DNA from: Bacillota bacterium
Lineage (GTDB): Bacteria > Bacillota > Clostridia > Acetivibrionales > DSM-1351
NCBI GenBank assembly: GCA_023433945.1
Contig: JAEYTP010000102.1
Location: 1 to 39,273, forward strand
Direction of reading: 5' to 3'
DNA: 39,273 bases
Part shown: piece after piece, positions 1-8,776 of the stretch
How the letters are laid out: each line of letters starts with the position of its first letter
Numbering within the stretch: position 1 is the stretch's first letter
Made by a program: the position numbers and the translations under genes
The notes under the pieces: generated by a model
What the model was told of the DNA's origin: nothing
The model's database searches: none
Seen by the model: the letters and a program-made list of their open reading frames with translations, nothing else

Positions 1-95
1 GCAGTAGACAATGCAGCACTAATATTGGATGTAGTTGTTGACTTGCCAATTCCACCTTTGCCATAGATAGCTATTTGCTTAATCTTTTTTGCCAT
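1..95 (-). CDS. nifH: Nitrogenase iron protein (NifH) family, N-terminal fragment
   Basis: Only the first 31 codons lie inside the window; the gene runs off the left edge. The visible protein contains the deviant Walker A motif GKGGIGKSTTTSN of the NifH ATPase that passes electrons to a MoFe-type or nitrogenase-like catalytic protein. The ATG is at 95-93, two bases after the nifB stop codon, and its AAGGAG site lies inside the nifB end, so translation is probably coupled. Canonical NifH proteins usually read KSTTTQN; here Gln is replaced by Ser and the following NISAALS is not the usual NifH wording. It may therefore belong to an alternative or nitrogenase-like Fe-protein clade. The family is secure; the subgroup is inference. 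Confidence 0.85.
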   Translation of the reverse strand, partial: MAKKIKQIAIYGKGGIGKSTTTSNISAALST

Positions 96-97
96 TT

Positions 98-1351
98 TTA
101 TATCTCCTTTTCAAACATTATTATTTCTTTTGCTATTCTAATGAGTTCCTCGCTAATCAAACCACAGGTTTGAAATACTCTAATACCGCAACTTTCAAAA
201 TGCTTCAGTGGTAGATAACCTATTCTCTGTACTACAATTGCATCACAGTCCTTTAAGGCTTCTGTTATATTCTCTAAATTTTTATCATTGTCTCCACATT
301 CATCTGTTCCATTGCAAAAACGCTGTATACTTATCTCATGCTGCTGCTGAACATTGTTTGCGGCAGCCTTATATATGACAAATTTACCCGTTTGACCAAA
401 GTGTTGATTAATCAGTCTTCCATCACTTGTTGCCACAGCAAAGGTTAAATGTCTCTCTTTTATATAATCAGTTATTTTATCTATATTAGTGTTTGGGGCT
501 ATTTCTGAAGTACATTTTAGAAAATTAGCTGAGCAGTCTTTCTCAAGTGTACCAATAGCATCTGCTCTACATTGCTGACAATGGTACATTTGTTTTATAT
601 GTAGTGAACATTGTTTTCTGATGTCATTAAGCTCTTTTTTCGAAGTGAGAGGCATATGTTCGAATTCACTACCTGGAGCTGGAATAAGAGGCATTATATT
701 TCCTATGAATGCACCATTCTCCTTAACACATCTAGAAACGTCTTCAATACAAGTATCGTTTATGCCTTTAATTAAAACTGTATTAATCTTTACTACAATG
801 CCCAGGGCCACAAGCATTTTTAATCCCTCTAGTTGATTTTTGATGAGTATTTTTGCACCCTCAGTTCCACAATACTTTCTTCCTTCATAGCATACTTCCC
901 TATAAATCTTTGCTCCTATTTCAGCATCAATTGTATTAATTGTAATTGTTACATGTGTAACTCCAAGCTCATATAACATTTGTGCATACTTAGGTAAATA
1001 CAGACCGTTGGTTGAAAGACAAAAGGTGACATCGCTATCCTCCTGCCTTATTAGTTTAAGGGTCTGACTGACCTCCTCAAAGTTAGCTAATGCATCTCCT
1101 GGGCCAGCGATACCAACTACTTTAAGATTTTCAACGCTATTTCGTACTTTAATATACTTATCGAGGGCATCTTGTGGATTCAGAATTTCGCTAGTAACTC
1201 CAGGTCTGCTTTCATTTACACAATCGAATTTTCGATTGCAATAATTGCAGGAAACATTGCAGGCAGGTGCAACAGGTAAATGCATTCTGGCATTTTTGCA
1301 ACTACCACTGTAGCAAGGATGCGTTTGTGTCTTTTCATCTATAGATACCAT
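98..1351 (-). CDS. nifB: NifB-type radical SAM FeMo-cofactor biosynthesis protein with C-terminal NifX-like domain
   Basis: NifB fuses 4Fe-4S units and inserts carbide to make NifB-co, the precursor of the nitrogenase M-cluster. The 417-residue protein has the NifB signature HPCYS (residues 11-15), the radical SAM cluster CX3CX2C (C31, C35, C38), NESRPGV, GIAGPGDALAN, and the late CQQCRADAIG motif. From about residue 300 a second domain starts (FAVATSDGRLINQHFG), matching the NifX/NafY dinitrogenase-cofactor-binding fold fused to many bacterial NifB proteins. The ATG follows AAGGTG at 7-base spacing. It is read from its own promoter and runs directly into the nifH-like gene. A nifB-like gene placed before nifH also occurs in nitrogenase-like systems such as methylthio-alkane reductase, so the end product is not fixed by this window. 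Confidence 0.93.
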   Translation of the reverse strand: MVSIDEKTQTHPCYSGSCKNARMHLPVAPACNVSCNYCNRKFDCVNESRPGVTSEILNPQDALDKYIKVRNSVENLKVVGIAGPGDALANFEEVSQTLKLIRQEDSDVTFCLSTNGLYLPKYAQMLYELGVTHVTITINTIDAEIGAKIYREVCYEGRKYCGTEGAKILIKNQLEGLKMLVALGIVVKINTVLIKGINDTCIEDVSRCVKENGAFIGNIMPLIPAPGSEFEHMPLTSKKELNDIRKQCSLHIKQMYHCQQCRADAIGTLEKDCSANFLKCTSEIAPNTNIDKITDYIKERHLTFAVATSDGRLINQHFGQTGKFVIYKAAANNVQQQHEISIQRFCNGTDECGDNDKNLENITEALKDCDAIVVQRIGYLPLKHFESCGIRVFQTCGLISEELIRIAKEIIMFEKEI

Positions 1352-1377
1352 ACATGCTCACCTTCTATATTATTCCA

Positions 1378-1464
1378 ATATGTTTACTATGTTTTACATT
1401 ATAATACCCTTATTTTTCCTTGTCAATAGAAAATTAAAATTTCATATATGTTTAGTATGTTTTA
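1378..1464. repeat. Pair of 19-base direct repeats bracketing the nifB promoter
   Basis: ATATGTTTACTATGTTTTA (1378-1396) and ATATGTTTAGTATGTTTTA (1446-1464) differ at one base and start 68 bases apart. Each is itself two tandem TATGTTT half-sites. One copy covers the expected transcription start of nifB, the other lies about 20 bases upstream of its -35 box and contains the stop codon of the recombinase gene. Likely a paired operator; recombinase recognition sites are a less likely alternative. Confidence 0.7.
1398..1426 (-). promoter_or_regulatory. Sigma-70/sigma-A type promoter of nifB
   Basis: On the minus strand TTGACA (1426-1421) and TATAAT (1403-1398) are separated by exactly 17 bases, a perfect consensus promoter 47 bases before the nifB ATG. 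A promoter this strong implies control by repression. No sigma-54 -24/-12 element was seen. Confidence 0.8.
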
Positions 1465-3032
1465 GTGTCATCTATACTAGTCTTTAATTCAAAAACCACC
1501 GTTTTATTCTTGTATATAATAATTCTATCTACAACGGCTTCCAGTACCCTTCTATCCAGCTCTTCTGAATTAATTATCTCTTCAAAATACTGGTGCGCTG
1601 GATTATCTTTAGTTTTCTCATACTTAGTACTTTTGCTTTGCAAATCGCTAAGTCTTTCATTGATAGTCTTAATAATATATTTCTTTTCATTTTCTAGTTG
1701 GCTATAATTATCTTCTATTATTTCTCTGAATTCATCATCATTTTGCTTTAATATATCCTTTATTTTTTGATTTAACAGTAACCTTAGCTCTCTGTTATTG
1801 TACTCTAGCTCTTTTCTAAGTTTACTTATAACATCATCAGAGCTAGTTGATTTGCCTATTAAATCCATAGACTTGATATAATCTTCTCTCTCGTCCTTTA
1901 AAAAGATAAGGTACTCTTTAAAATATCTCTGCAAAGCACTCTCAGTAATGGCGTGTGAGCTACATGCATTGTTGCCATTCCTATTGAATGCCCCACATTC
2001 ATATCCGCGTTGTTCCCCATTTTTATGATTCTTTTTTACAATTCGTCCTAGACAACCCTTTCCACAATCCCCGCACATAACATATCCCGAAAAAATATAA
2101 TGGTATTTTTTCTGTCCTTTTGAGCTTGAATTGTTTCTTCGAGCTCTCATATTTTGGGCCATTTGAAAGTCAACCTTTGAAATAATTGCTTCATGGTGGT
2201 CTTCAAATATAAACTGCTCACTCTCACTAACTTTCTTTGCTTTACCCTTTATTGTGGTACGTTGCCTCTTATTACAACGCAGAACCCCAGTATATACATC
2301 ATCTGAAATGATTCTCGCAACCATATAGGTATCCCATTGAGAATTAACGGTATTGTTATAGGGTTTGCCCCATTTGTCCTCATATTGTTTAGAAACTACC
2401 ATTGAGGGAGTTGGATAGCTCTTGGTGTTAAGGATTTTTGCTATGCTTCTGTATCCCTTTCCATTAAGATAACTATCAAAAATAATCTCTATTATAGGGG
2501 CGATTATTGGGTCTATAATTAGCTTTGTCTTGTCCTTTAAGTCTTTTTTATAACCATAGTATGAGTGAAAAAGTATTTTCCCATTTTTTTGCTTCGACCT
2601 GATATTGCTACGTATTTTTCTGGAAATATCTTTAACATATCTTTCGTTATACCAAGTCTTTATACCAATGATGTCGTCGTCATCATTATCTGTATCGTAT
2701 CCGGAGCTACCCTCTTCTATAAGAATCATTCTCTTGCCTTGTTCTCTGACTTTATCTAAGAGAAGCAAAGTTTTTGCATTGTGACGTCCAATTCTGGATA
2801 AATCCTTTGCGATTATTATATCGATGCTTCTATCCTCTAGCCCCTGCAACATTTTTGAAAACTCTGGCCTATCAAATGTATAACCACTTACATTATCATC
2901 TATATAAATTTTGCTGACTTCCCATCCCTGCAAATTTGCGTAGTCATGAATAATATCACATTGCGTGAGAATAGAGCTATAGTTCTGATTGTCTTCATCC
3001 CTGCTAATTCTCGCATACCCAACAACATTCAT
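1452..3032 (-). CDS. Large serine recombinase (TnpX/SpoIVCA/phage-integrase type)
   Basis: This 526-residue protein has the three-part layout of large serine recombinases. The N-terminal resolvase catalytic domain carries the nucleophile S10 in YARISRDE, SGYTFDRPEF and the arginine-rich AKDLSRIGRH. A recombinase domain follows (about residues 150-300, GYRSIAKILN and DVYTGVLRC). Next is a zinc ribbon with paired cysteines (CGDCGKGC, YECGAF, NACSSH), then a long coiled coil (about 390-490). A strong AGAAGGAG site precedes the ATG. The gene is intact and in frame. No capsid, transfer or other element genes and no clear attachment-site pair are visible, so it may be a remnant of an excised element or a dedicated rearrangement enzyme next to the nif genes. 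The stop codon sits inside one copy of the nifB-promoter direct repeat. Confidence 0.93.
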   Translation of the reverse strand: MNVVGYARISRDEDNQNYSSILTQCDIIHDYANLQGWEVSKIYIDDNVSGYTFDRPEFSKMLQGLEDRSIDIIIAKDLSRIGRHNAKTLLLLDKVREQGKRMILIEEGSSGYDTDNDDDDIIGIKTWYNERYVKDISRKIRSNIRSKQKNGKILFHSYYGYKKDLKDKTKLIIDPIIAPIIEIIFDSYLNGKGYRSIAKILNTKSYPTPSMVVSKQYEDKWGKPYNNTVNSQWDTYMVARIISDDVYTGVLRCNKRQRTTIKGKAKKVSESEQFIFEDHHEAIISKVDFQMAQNMRARRNNSSSKGQKKYHYIFSGYVMCGDCGKGCLGRIVKKNHKNGEQRGYECGAFNRNGNNACSSHAITESALQRYFKEYLIFLKDEREDYIKSMDLIGKSTSSDDVISKLRKELEYNNRELRLLLNQKIKDILKQNDDEFREIIEDNYSQLENEKKYIIKTINERLSDLQSKSTKYEKTKDNPAHQYFEEIINSEELDRRVLEAVVDRIIIYKNKTVVFELKTSIDDTKTY

Positions 3033-3192
3033 AGGCTGCTCCTTCTAACTAAATATCCTAATAAAACATGTTATGTAGCATTACATAAAATCTAAATGCG
3101 GCATCTAGTTAATCACTTATGGGGACTAAATATAAAATACTATGTATATCAATTAAATATTTATTTGGACATTGAATAAAATACTTGCCCGC

Positions 3193-3265
3193 ATCATTTA
3201 AATAATTTACGTAGAATCATTTAAATACCTCCGCAGAATCATTTAAATGCCTCCGCAGAATCATG
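3193..3265. repeat. 22-base tandem repeats upstream of the recombinase
   Basis: Three successive units start at 3193, 3216 and 3238 with the core ATCATTTAAAT followed by A/GCCTCCGCAGA in the last two, then a decayed fourth unit from 3260. The first unit is one base longer. They lie between the small gene at 3287-3493 and the recombinase and do not look coding. They are contiguous, so this is not a CRISPR. Confidence 0.75.
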
Positions 3266-3286
3266 TAATGAAAAAAGCAAATAGAC

Positions 3287-3493
3287 TTATTTGTATTTTG
3301 CTCTATGAATTTCTATTATGTACTTTAGAACTTCTTCTATTGGCTGATTTCCTGATTTGAATATCACCAGATTAGTGTATTTTTCTTCAAGCCTTTGTTG
3401 AATAATCTTTAAATAGTCTTCATTAGCTTCAGATTTGGATAACCACACAAATAAAGTATGTGAACCTTCAATATTAATTTCCCTCACAACCAT
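3287..3493 (-). CDS. Small hypothetical protein, 68 aa
   Basis: An unrecognised small protein, MVVREINIEGSHTLFVWL at its start, with a mixed alpha/beta look (VFKSGNQPIEEVLKYIIEI-like C-terminal half). A start four codons upstream (3505) is possible, but GGTGG lies five bases before the ATG at 3493, which favours the shorter form. It reads in the same direction as the recombinase, about 250 bases upstream of it, with the tandem repeats between. Small proteins of this kind occur beside clostridial recombinases, but no function can be assigned from the sequence. It stops just short of the breakpoint of the asnB remnant, so it could belong to the same inserted segment as the recombinase. Confidence 0.5.
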   Translation of the reverse strand: MVVREINIEGSHTLFVWLSKSEANEDYLKIIQQRLEEKYTNLVIFKSGNQPIEEVLKYIIEIHRAKYK

Positions 3494-3568
3494 AAAAACC
3501 ACCATTATACGTAGTTCTAATAATAGTTTATGATGGCAGCCATAGAATTATAATATCATCTTTCCACT

Positions 3569-4285
3569 ATGTATGCGCTATCAGGAGAGTGCTCTGATGA
3601 AATTTTCGGTGGATACCCATGGTTCTATAGAGAAGAGATGCTAAATCGTGATTTTTTCCCCTGGATACATGACCCGGAATCAAGAATAAATCTATTTAAT
3701 GCTGACTTTGCGCAGCCCGTACATGGCTTGGAATATGTCAAACAAATATACTCTGACAGCAAGAGTGCCTGCCCTTTAGCAGGTAATGAGTCTTCAGAAA
3801 TGAAGCAAAGTCGAATTGCTACATGGCTTTCAGTGAACTGGTTTATGGTTAGCCTTTTGGAGCGTAAAGACAGGATGTCGATGGCTAGCGGCCTTGAGGT
3901 AAGAGTTCCTTTCTCAGATCATAGGATATTAGAATATGTATATAATGTGCCCTGGTCTATAAAGTTTAAAAACAGGGTTGAAAAGTCACTATTGCGTGAG
4001 GCTATGAAGGATTATCTCCCCGACAGAATTCTTTACCGTAAAAAGAGTCCATATCCAAAGACTCACAACCCTTTGTACGAGCAAATTGTAACTGAACAAT
4101 TCAAAGCTATAATGTCCGATCCAAATGCGGTATTAAAGGATGTATTACATCCCGATACATATAAGCACTTACTCTCTGGAGGTAATGTCACTTGGTATGG
4201 ACAGCTTATGGGAAGGCCACAGCTAATTGCTTGGCTTATTCAGTTAGAGAACTGGTTTAGAGAGTATGGGATCAAGATAGTGTAA
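3569..4285 (+). pseudogene. 3' remnant of asparagine synthase (glutamine-hydrolysing)
   Basis: About 238 residues match the C-terminal part of the AsnB synthetase domain: SGECSDEIFGGYPWF, LLERKDRMSMASGLEVRVPF, LPDRILYRKKSPYPK and the terminal WYGQLMGRPQLIAWL. A complete AsnB has about 600 residues. The N-terminal glutaminase domain with its catalytic Cys and the SGGLDSS ATP-binding loop are absent. Similarity begins at about 3566, just after an in-frame stop at 3551-3553, and no ribosome binding site precedes the first ATG. This is a broken gene, cut at a sharp boundary, rather than a working enzyme. The remaining part shows no internal frameshift, so the break may be fairly recent. Confidence 0.85.
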
Positions 4286-4311
4286 AACTAACATTTCAAT
4301 CAGCTCACAAA

Positions 4312-4352
4312 AAAGGCACAGAGATATGATTTTATCAAATCTCTATGCCTTT
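4312..4352. terminator. Bidirectional intrinsic terminator
   Basis: AAAGGCACAGAGAT (4312-4325) pairs with ATCTCTATGCCTTT (4339-4352) with one C-A mismatch, leaving A-rich and T-rich flanks. It lies between the converging asnB remnant and the SLH-protein gene and can serve both. Confidence 0.75.
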
Positions 4353-4418
4353 ATTGGTTATTCAGCGTCCATATTTCAAACCTAATGCCTAATTACACCT
4401 TTTCTTTAAGATATTAAC

Positions 4419-7400
4419 TTAAATCAAGCTTGATTTTTTCAGAAGCTTAAGTATTATAGTAGCACTCTCTGCTCTTGTAAGGTTACTTGTTGGATTAAGC
4501 TTTCCTTTATTCCCTTCAAAAATACCATATTTAATGCAGATTGCCGCTCCCTGTTTTGCATAAGAAGAAATATCACCTGAATCTCTAAATAAATTAAGTT
4601 GACTGCTAATCTCTGAATCAGGTATACTTCCATCCATTCCAGCTATGGTCATAGCATTTAAAATCATGGTCATTGCCTGTTGTCTGATAATTAGGTCTTG
4701 TGGTCCAAACTTACCGTCTGGATAGCCTTCAATTATACCATATTCATAAGCTGTGTATATAGCGCTATAATTAGGATCACTCTCTGTTACATCACTAAAT
4801 TTACCAGAGAAATCAGTACCTTGTAATCCTAGTGCCTTTACTATCATAGACGCAAATTCAGCTCTTGTAATAGCCTTGTCAGGAGCAAAATTTCCACTAC
4901 CTACACCACTGTCAATAAGTCTTGATCCAATATCATTTACATAGTCCTTAGACCAGTGTTTTTCAACATCCTTGAAGGAAATTGGATTATATATAACTGT
5001 ATAGGTACTGTTTGTTAAACTATTTATCTTCACAAAGTACTTTCCGTCAATAACAACAATACTTGTAGGAACGTGTGAGAAGGTACCATCACTGTTTACA
5101 ACAACACCTGTAGTAATTTTACTAGTATCAATCCCATCTGGAATTGCAATTTTTCTTTCAACATAGCTGTTGAATTTAGATACATTAACAGTCTTGTTTC
5201 CACTGCTACAGGTTATCTCAAATTCTACTGGTTTTACAACAACTGAGTAGCTGTTCTTTTCTGCAGAATCTGCTACGATTGTAGCTGTTTCACTTGAAGC
5301 TTCTGCAATACTGACACTTACCTTTATGTCTTTAAGCCCTACTTCTTTTCCCATTTGATTTAATACTTTATCAATATTTATTTCTGAAGCGGGTAATGTG
5401 TAAATAGCATTTTCCATTCTAATCTCAAGGATTGCACTCTTACCTTCCATATTTTTTACAGTTTGACCATTAAATTCTCCCGCAACCACATCCGAATTGT
5501 TGTTTACGGATATTATAACCTTATTGTCAATCCCGTTGATATCAGCTTTGTCCAGCTTATCAAGATTTGCTTTTACAGCTGCATCATCCAGAGTTATTGT
5601 GGTGGTTTTAACATTATTCTTTTCTTTTACATTTACAGTACCAGCCTTTTCAGTATCTTTACCAAAAATTACCTCCACCTTGTCATCCGTAGTTGGTGTT
5701 GGTGTTTGTGATGGTGGAGTATATGAGCCACTGTCGCTATTATTTGCAGAAGTAACACTAAACTGTGCTGATACACTTGTCGCTGCACTGTTTGAGCCAA
5801 CAATATTGATGGTCTCTGTGTAGGTTCCAACTGCAAGACTTGTTTTCGGCTGTACTGTAAAGGTTGCACTACCGCCTACTGTAAGTGTTGTGGTGGAAAG
5901 TGTGCCAATGTTGTAATTACTTGTTGGGTTAGTAGTTGCTGGTTCTACCAGCGTTATTACTTGATTTCCTGTATTTGTTATGGTTACTGTTTGCATCAAA
6001 GGTGCTGTAGCATAGCCAACTGTCTGTGAAGCAAACGTCGTAAGTGCCGATGCTGTCATGCTATAGGTTTGTGGTACAAAGTCATGGGTTACCACCAGAT
6101 CGTCAACTTCCTTTGCAGGCATGGTAAAGGTGAACGCAAAGGTATCTGTTGGAGTTTCTCCCGCTGCTACTGTTTTGGTAACAGTAGTCGGTGCTGTAAT
6201 TGTACCTGCATCTTCTGAACTGGTTAACCCTACTGTATGTGTTCCTGCAGCTGTTGCTGTGCCTGATAGCGTAATGGTTACTGTTGCAGTAGCACCTGCT
6301 GTATATTGTGAAGCTCCGACGGTCGCCGTTGCTGTTATGCCATTTACTTGGACTGCATTAGTGGTTGTACTTACTGCGTAGGCTTGTTCTACATTTGCTG
6401 TAAAGGTAATTAGTTTAGTATAAGTGTTAAGTGGTTGAGCCTCTTCAGTAACCTTAACTTTCACAGTATAGCTCTGTGCTGCTAAAGTTGTTCCGCTCTT
6501 TATCTGAAGCTGTGTTCCGCTGATTTGAAATAGGCCATCATGTGTGCCACTACCATCAAGGGAGTAGGTTATGCCTGTTGTTGGTGTTCCGCTTGCTGCT
6601 AAATCTGCAACCTTTGTTCCAGCAAGTGCTTTGTCTGCATAAGCAACATAGGCTGGTGTCAGTGTTATATCTGTCAAGGTTGGAGCATACTGCTTATACA
6701 CCGCAACTGTTTTAGAAGTCGGAGTAATATTTAAGCCTGCTGGATTTGATATGTCAACGGTTACATTTTCGCCATCTGCCACAGTGATGTTTGAAATGCT
6801 CAGTGTTCTTGTTGTGCCTGTGCCACTTAAGGTACCCTTCTTTGCACCTGTAACTGTAATGTTATCAACCGCCAGTGGAGTTGGGTCAGTGTCAAAGGTT
6901 AAGGTTAGCTGTGTTGTCGTAGTTGTATTTAATTCTCCGTTTGCTGTTAGGTTGGTAAATGATACCGGTAGTATAAGCGTACCCGAAGCAGTACCTAATG
7001 TATCAGTTACTATACCGGTGTTATTTTGATATATTCTATCCTCCACTACTGCTTCTGTTGTTATTGCTCCCTCAGGCAGATAGGCATAGAGTTTGCTAGA
7101 AGAAGTATAAACCCCTGATAAACCGTAAGTATAAGAGCTTCCTTCATTTGTAATTCCGAGTGAAGTAATAGTTTTATCACCAACACTCCCAATGGTAATA
7201 GCTGTTTTATAGACAGGCACAGAGCCGTTAGTTACAGAAGTAATGGAACTATGAACTTCTGGTAAGATATTGCCACCAGTAATTTTCGCAGAAGATGTTC
7301 CTGTAACCTTACCTATTCTAAATTTACTATAGATATTTCCACCCGCAATAGTCGCATTGGCATTTCCAGTTACCTTTCCATTATAAAACGGATCGGCTCC

Positions 7401-8441
7401 AAGATATAAGTACGAAACACTCCCAGAGTTAATGTAAATGCTTGCATTTCCGTCTACAGTGCCATTCCGAAAATCACCACCGTAAAGCTCGGTAACTCTT
7501 CCTCCGTTAACAGTAACTTCTGTGTTTTCAGTAACACGTGAGCCATATCCCCCTCCAGCTACGTATTCTAGAATTCCATTGTTAATTACTACATTCGTGC
7601 TACCGTAAACAACACTAGTACTGTCACTAGCACCACTAATCGGTCTATTGCCCATATCGATGTTTCCATTTATGGTCACATTACATATGGCACTGGAAGT
7701 TGTAGTGCCTACATTAGAACGACTGCCACCACCAAAAATTCTTCCACTGTTTAAATCGCCACCATCTACAATAACATTAGTGCTTGTAAGCACAGTGTTT
7801 CCATCTTGTCCACCACCATAAACATCATCATTTATTTGGCTGTTGTCCTTAATGGTTATATTTGTAGTACCGACTGTGGTATTAGAACCAAATCCACCAC
7901 CATAAATAATCTCGGTAATATTCGCGCCGTTTATTAGTACATTGGTGCTGCCACTAACAGAACTGTCTAAACCACCTCCTCTGACTAATCGTATCTTACC
8001 GCCAGACAGAGTTATATCGGTATTGCCTAGGACGTTTGCGTCCTTATTTCCGCCACCATGAATCATGTCAACCGTCCCACTAAGCATGGTAATTTTGGTA
8101 TCTCCGGTTTCAGCATATCTACTACCACCGAAGATAAAATATGAAGAAAGATCGAAGCCTTGTGTGGTGTTTCCCGCCAGCTTACCATTAAAAAGCCCTG
8201 TTTCGTTTAAATTAATTAGTACTTCGCCATCATCAAGTATGCCATCCCTATTGTTATCAATATAAATATTGGTATAATTTGCTCCAGTACCCGCCTTCAA
8301 AATAATGGCATTTCCGTTTGCATAAATTTCATTATTATCTATTGAAATAGTACTTGTTGCAAATGCCGGAATGGTCATAACAGGCATAAGGCCTATACCC
8401 ATCGCCAGTGCCAAAATATAGCTTAAAATTCGTTTTTTCAT
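4419..8441 (-). CDS. Secreted S-layer-homology protein with GGG-repeat beta-helix and Ig-like domains
   Basis: This 1340-residue surface protein starts with a signal peptide (MKKRILSYILALAMGIGL, cleavage likely after PAFA at about residue 28). Residues of roughly 95-460 hold many repeats of about 35 residues built on VYGGGxxS and TNVxIxGG, as expected for a right-handed beta helix or adhesin-like solenoid. Roughly 490-930 are Ig/cadherin-like beta modules rich in Thr and Ser. A short Pro/Thr linker (TPPSQTPTPTTDD) leads to further modules. Three SLH domains close the protein (about 1155-1210, 1215-1265, 1285-1335; TRAEF, IRQQA and TRAES cores), which would bind secondary cell-wall polymer. 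AGGAGGA lies at ideal distance before the ATG. The gene stands alone between two asnB remnants in the opposite orientation. Ligand or role unknown. Confidence 0.92.
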   Translation of the reverse strand: MKKRILSYILALAMGIGLMPVMTIPAFATSTISIDNNEIYANGNAIILKAGTGANYTNIYIDNNRDGILDDGEVLINLNETGLFNGKLAGNTTQGFDLSSYFIFGGSRYAETGDTKITMLSGTVDMIHGGGNKDANVLGNTDITLSGGKIRLVRGGGLDSSVSGSTNVLINGANITEIIYGGGFGSNTTVGTTNITIKDNSQINDDVYGGGQDGNTVLTSTNVIVDGGDLNSGRIFGGGSRSNVGTTTSSAICNVTINGNIDMGNRPISGASDSTSVVYGSTNVVINNGILEYVAGGGYGSRVTENTEVTVNGGRVTELYGGDFRNGTVDGNASIYINSGSVSYLYLGADPFYNGKVTGNANATIAGGNIYSKFRIGKVTGTSSAKITGGNILPEVHSSITSVTNGSVPVYKTAITIGSVGDKTITSLGITNEGSSYTYGLSGVYTSSSKLYAYLPEGAITTEAVVEDRIYQNNTGIVTDTLGTASGTLILPVSFTNLTANGELNTTTTTQLTLTFDTDPTPLAVDNITVTGAKKGTLSGTGTTRTLSISNITVADGENVTVDISNPAGLNITPTSKTVAVYKQYAPTLTDITLTPAYVAYADKALAGTKVADLAASGTPTTGITYSLDGSGTHDGLFQISGTQLQIKSGTTLAAQSYTVKVKVTEEAQPLNTYTKLITFTANVEQAYAVSTTTNAVQVNGITATATVGASQYTAGATATVTITLSGTATAAGTHTVGLTSSEDAGTITAPTTVTKTVAAGETPTDTFAFTFTMPAKEVDDLVVTHDFVPQTYSMTASALTTFASQTVGYATAPLMQTVTITNTGNQVITLVEPATTNPTSNYNIGTLSTTTLTVGGSATFTVQPKTSLAVGTYTETINIVGSNSAATSVSAQFSVTSANNSDSGSYTPPSQTPTPTTDDKVEVIFGKDTEKAGTVNVKEKNNVKTTTITLDDAAVKANLDKLDKADINGIDNKVIISVNNNSDVVAGEFNGQTVKNMEGKSAILEIRMENAIYTLPASEINIDKVLNQMGKEVGLKDIKVSVSIAEASSETATIVADSAEKNSYSVVVKPVEFEITCSSGNKTVNVSKFNSYVERKIAIPDGIDTSKITTGVVVNSDGTFSHVPTSIVVIDGKYFVKINSLTNSTYTVIYNPISFKDVEKHWSKDYVNDIGSRLIDSGVGSGNFAPDKAITRAEFASMIVKALGLQGTDFSGKFSDVTESDPNYSAIYTAYEYGIIEGYPDGKFGPQDLIIRQQAMTMILNAMTIAGMDGSIPDSEISSQLNLFRDSGDISSYAKQGAAICIKYGIFEGNKGKLNPTSNLTRAESATIILKLLKKSSLI

Positions 8442-8776
8442 ACTATCCTCCTAAAATAGTTAACTAGCTATTCTTTCAATGGATTATTGAATTGTTAGCA
8501 GTGTCTATAATATAAAAAGCATAGCATAAATAGATGCTTCCTTTAGCACATCTTCCTGAAATGACGTTTTTTTGACATGAAATGTTTTTTTCTCGTAAAA
8601 AGTGTTATTTTATAATCTTTTATCAGCTCTTTACATAATTATTAATATAAGATATTGAAAATATTTAGGTGCCAGGATTAAAGTCTCTATCTGTGATGAC
8701 GACATTAAAGAACCTCTACATATCAATCTTCTCAGCGTTTAATCTCTTTGAAATTCAAGTAATAGATTTGTTGGTC
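8442..8776. other. Intergenic region upstream of the SLH gene
   Basis: Apart from the AGGAGGA site of the SLH gene (8444-8455 area, minus strand), I see no clear promoter pair, riboswitch or conserved gene. An open frame from 8669 leads into the second asnB remnant, but its first 36 codons do not resemble AsnB and no ribosome binding site precedes it. This is probably junction DNA. Confidence 0.5.

Noticed and set aside
1378..1464. attL/attR pair of the serine recombinase
   Set aside because: The repeats are 68 bases apart and do not enclose the recombinase gene; their position around -35/-10 fits an operator better. Not fully excluded.
3569..4285. Functional short asparagine synthase
   Set aside because: It lacks the glutaminase domain and the ATP-binding SGGLDSS loop, and no start signal precedes it.
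5463..7029. Plus-strand open frames of 80-110 codons within the SLH gene
   Set aside because: These are antisense shadows of a Thr/Ser/Val-rich coding sequence without start signals or recognisable domains.
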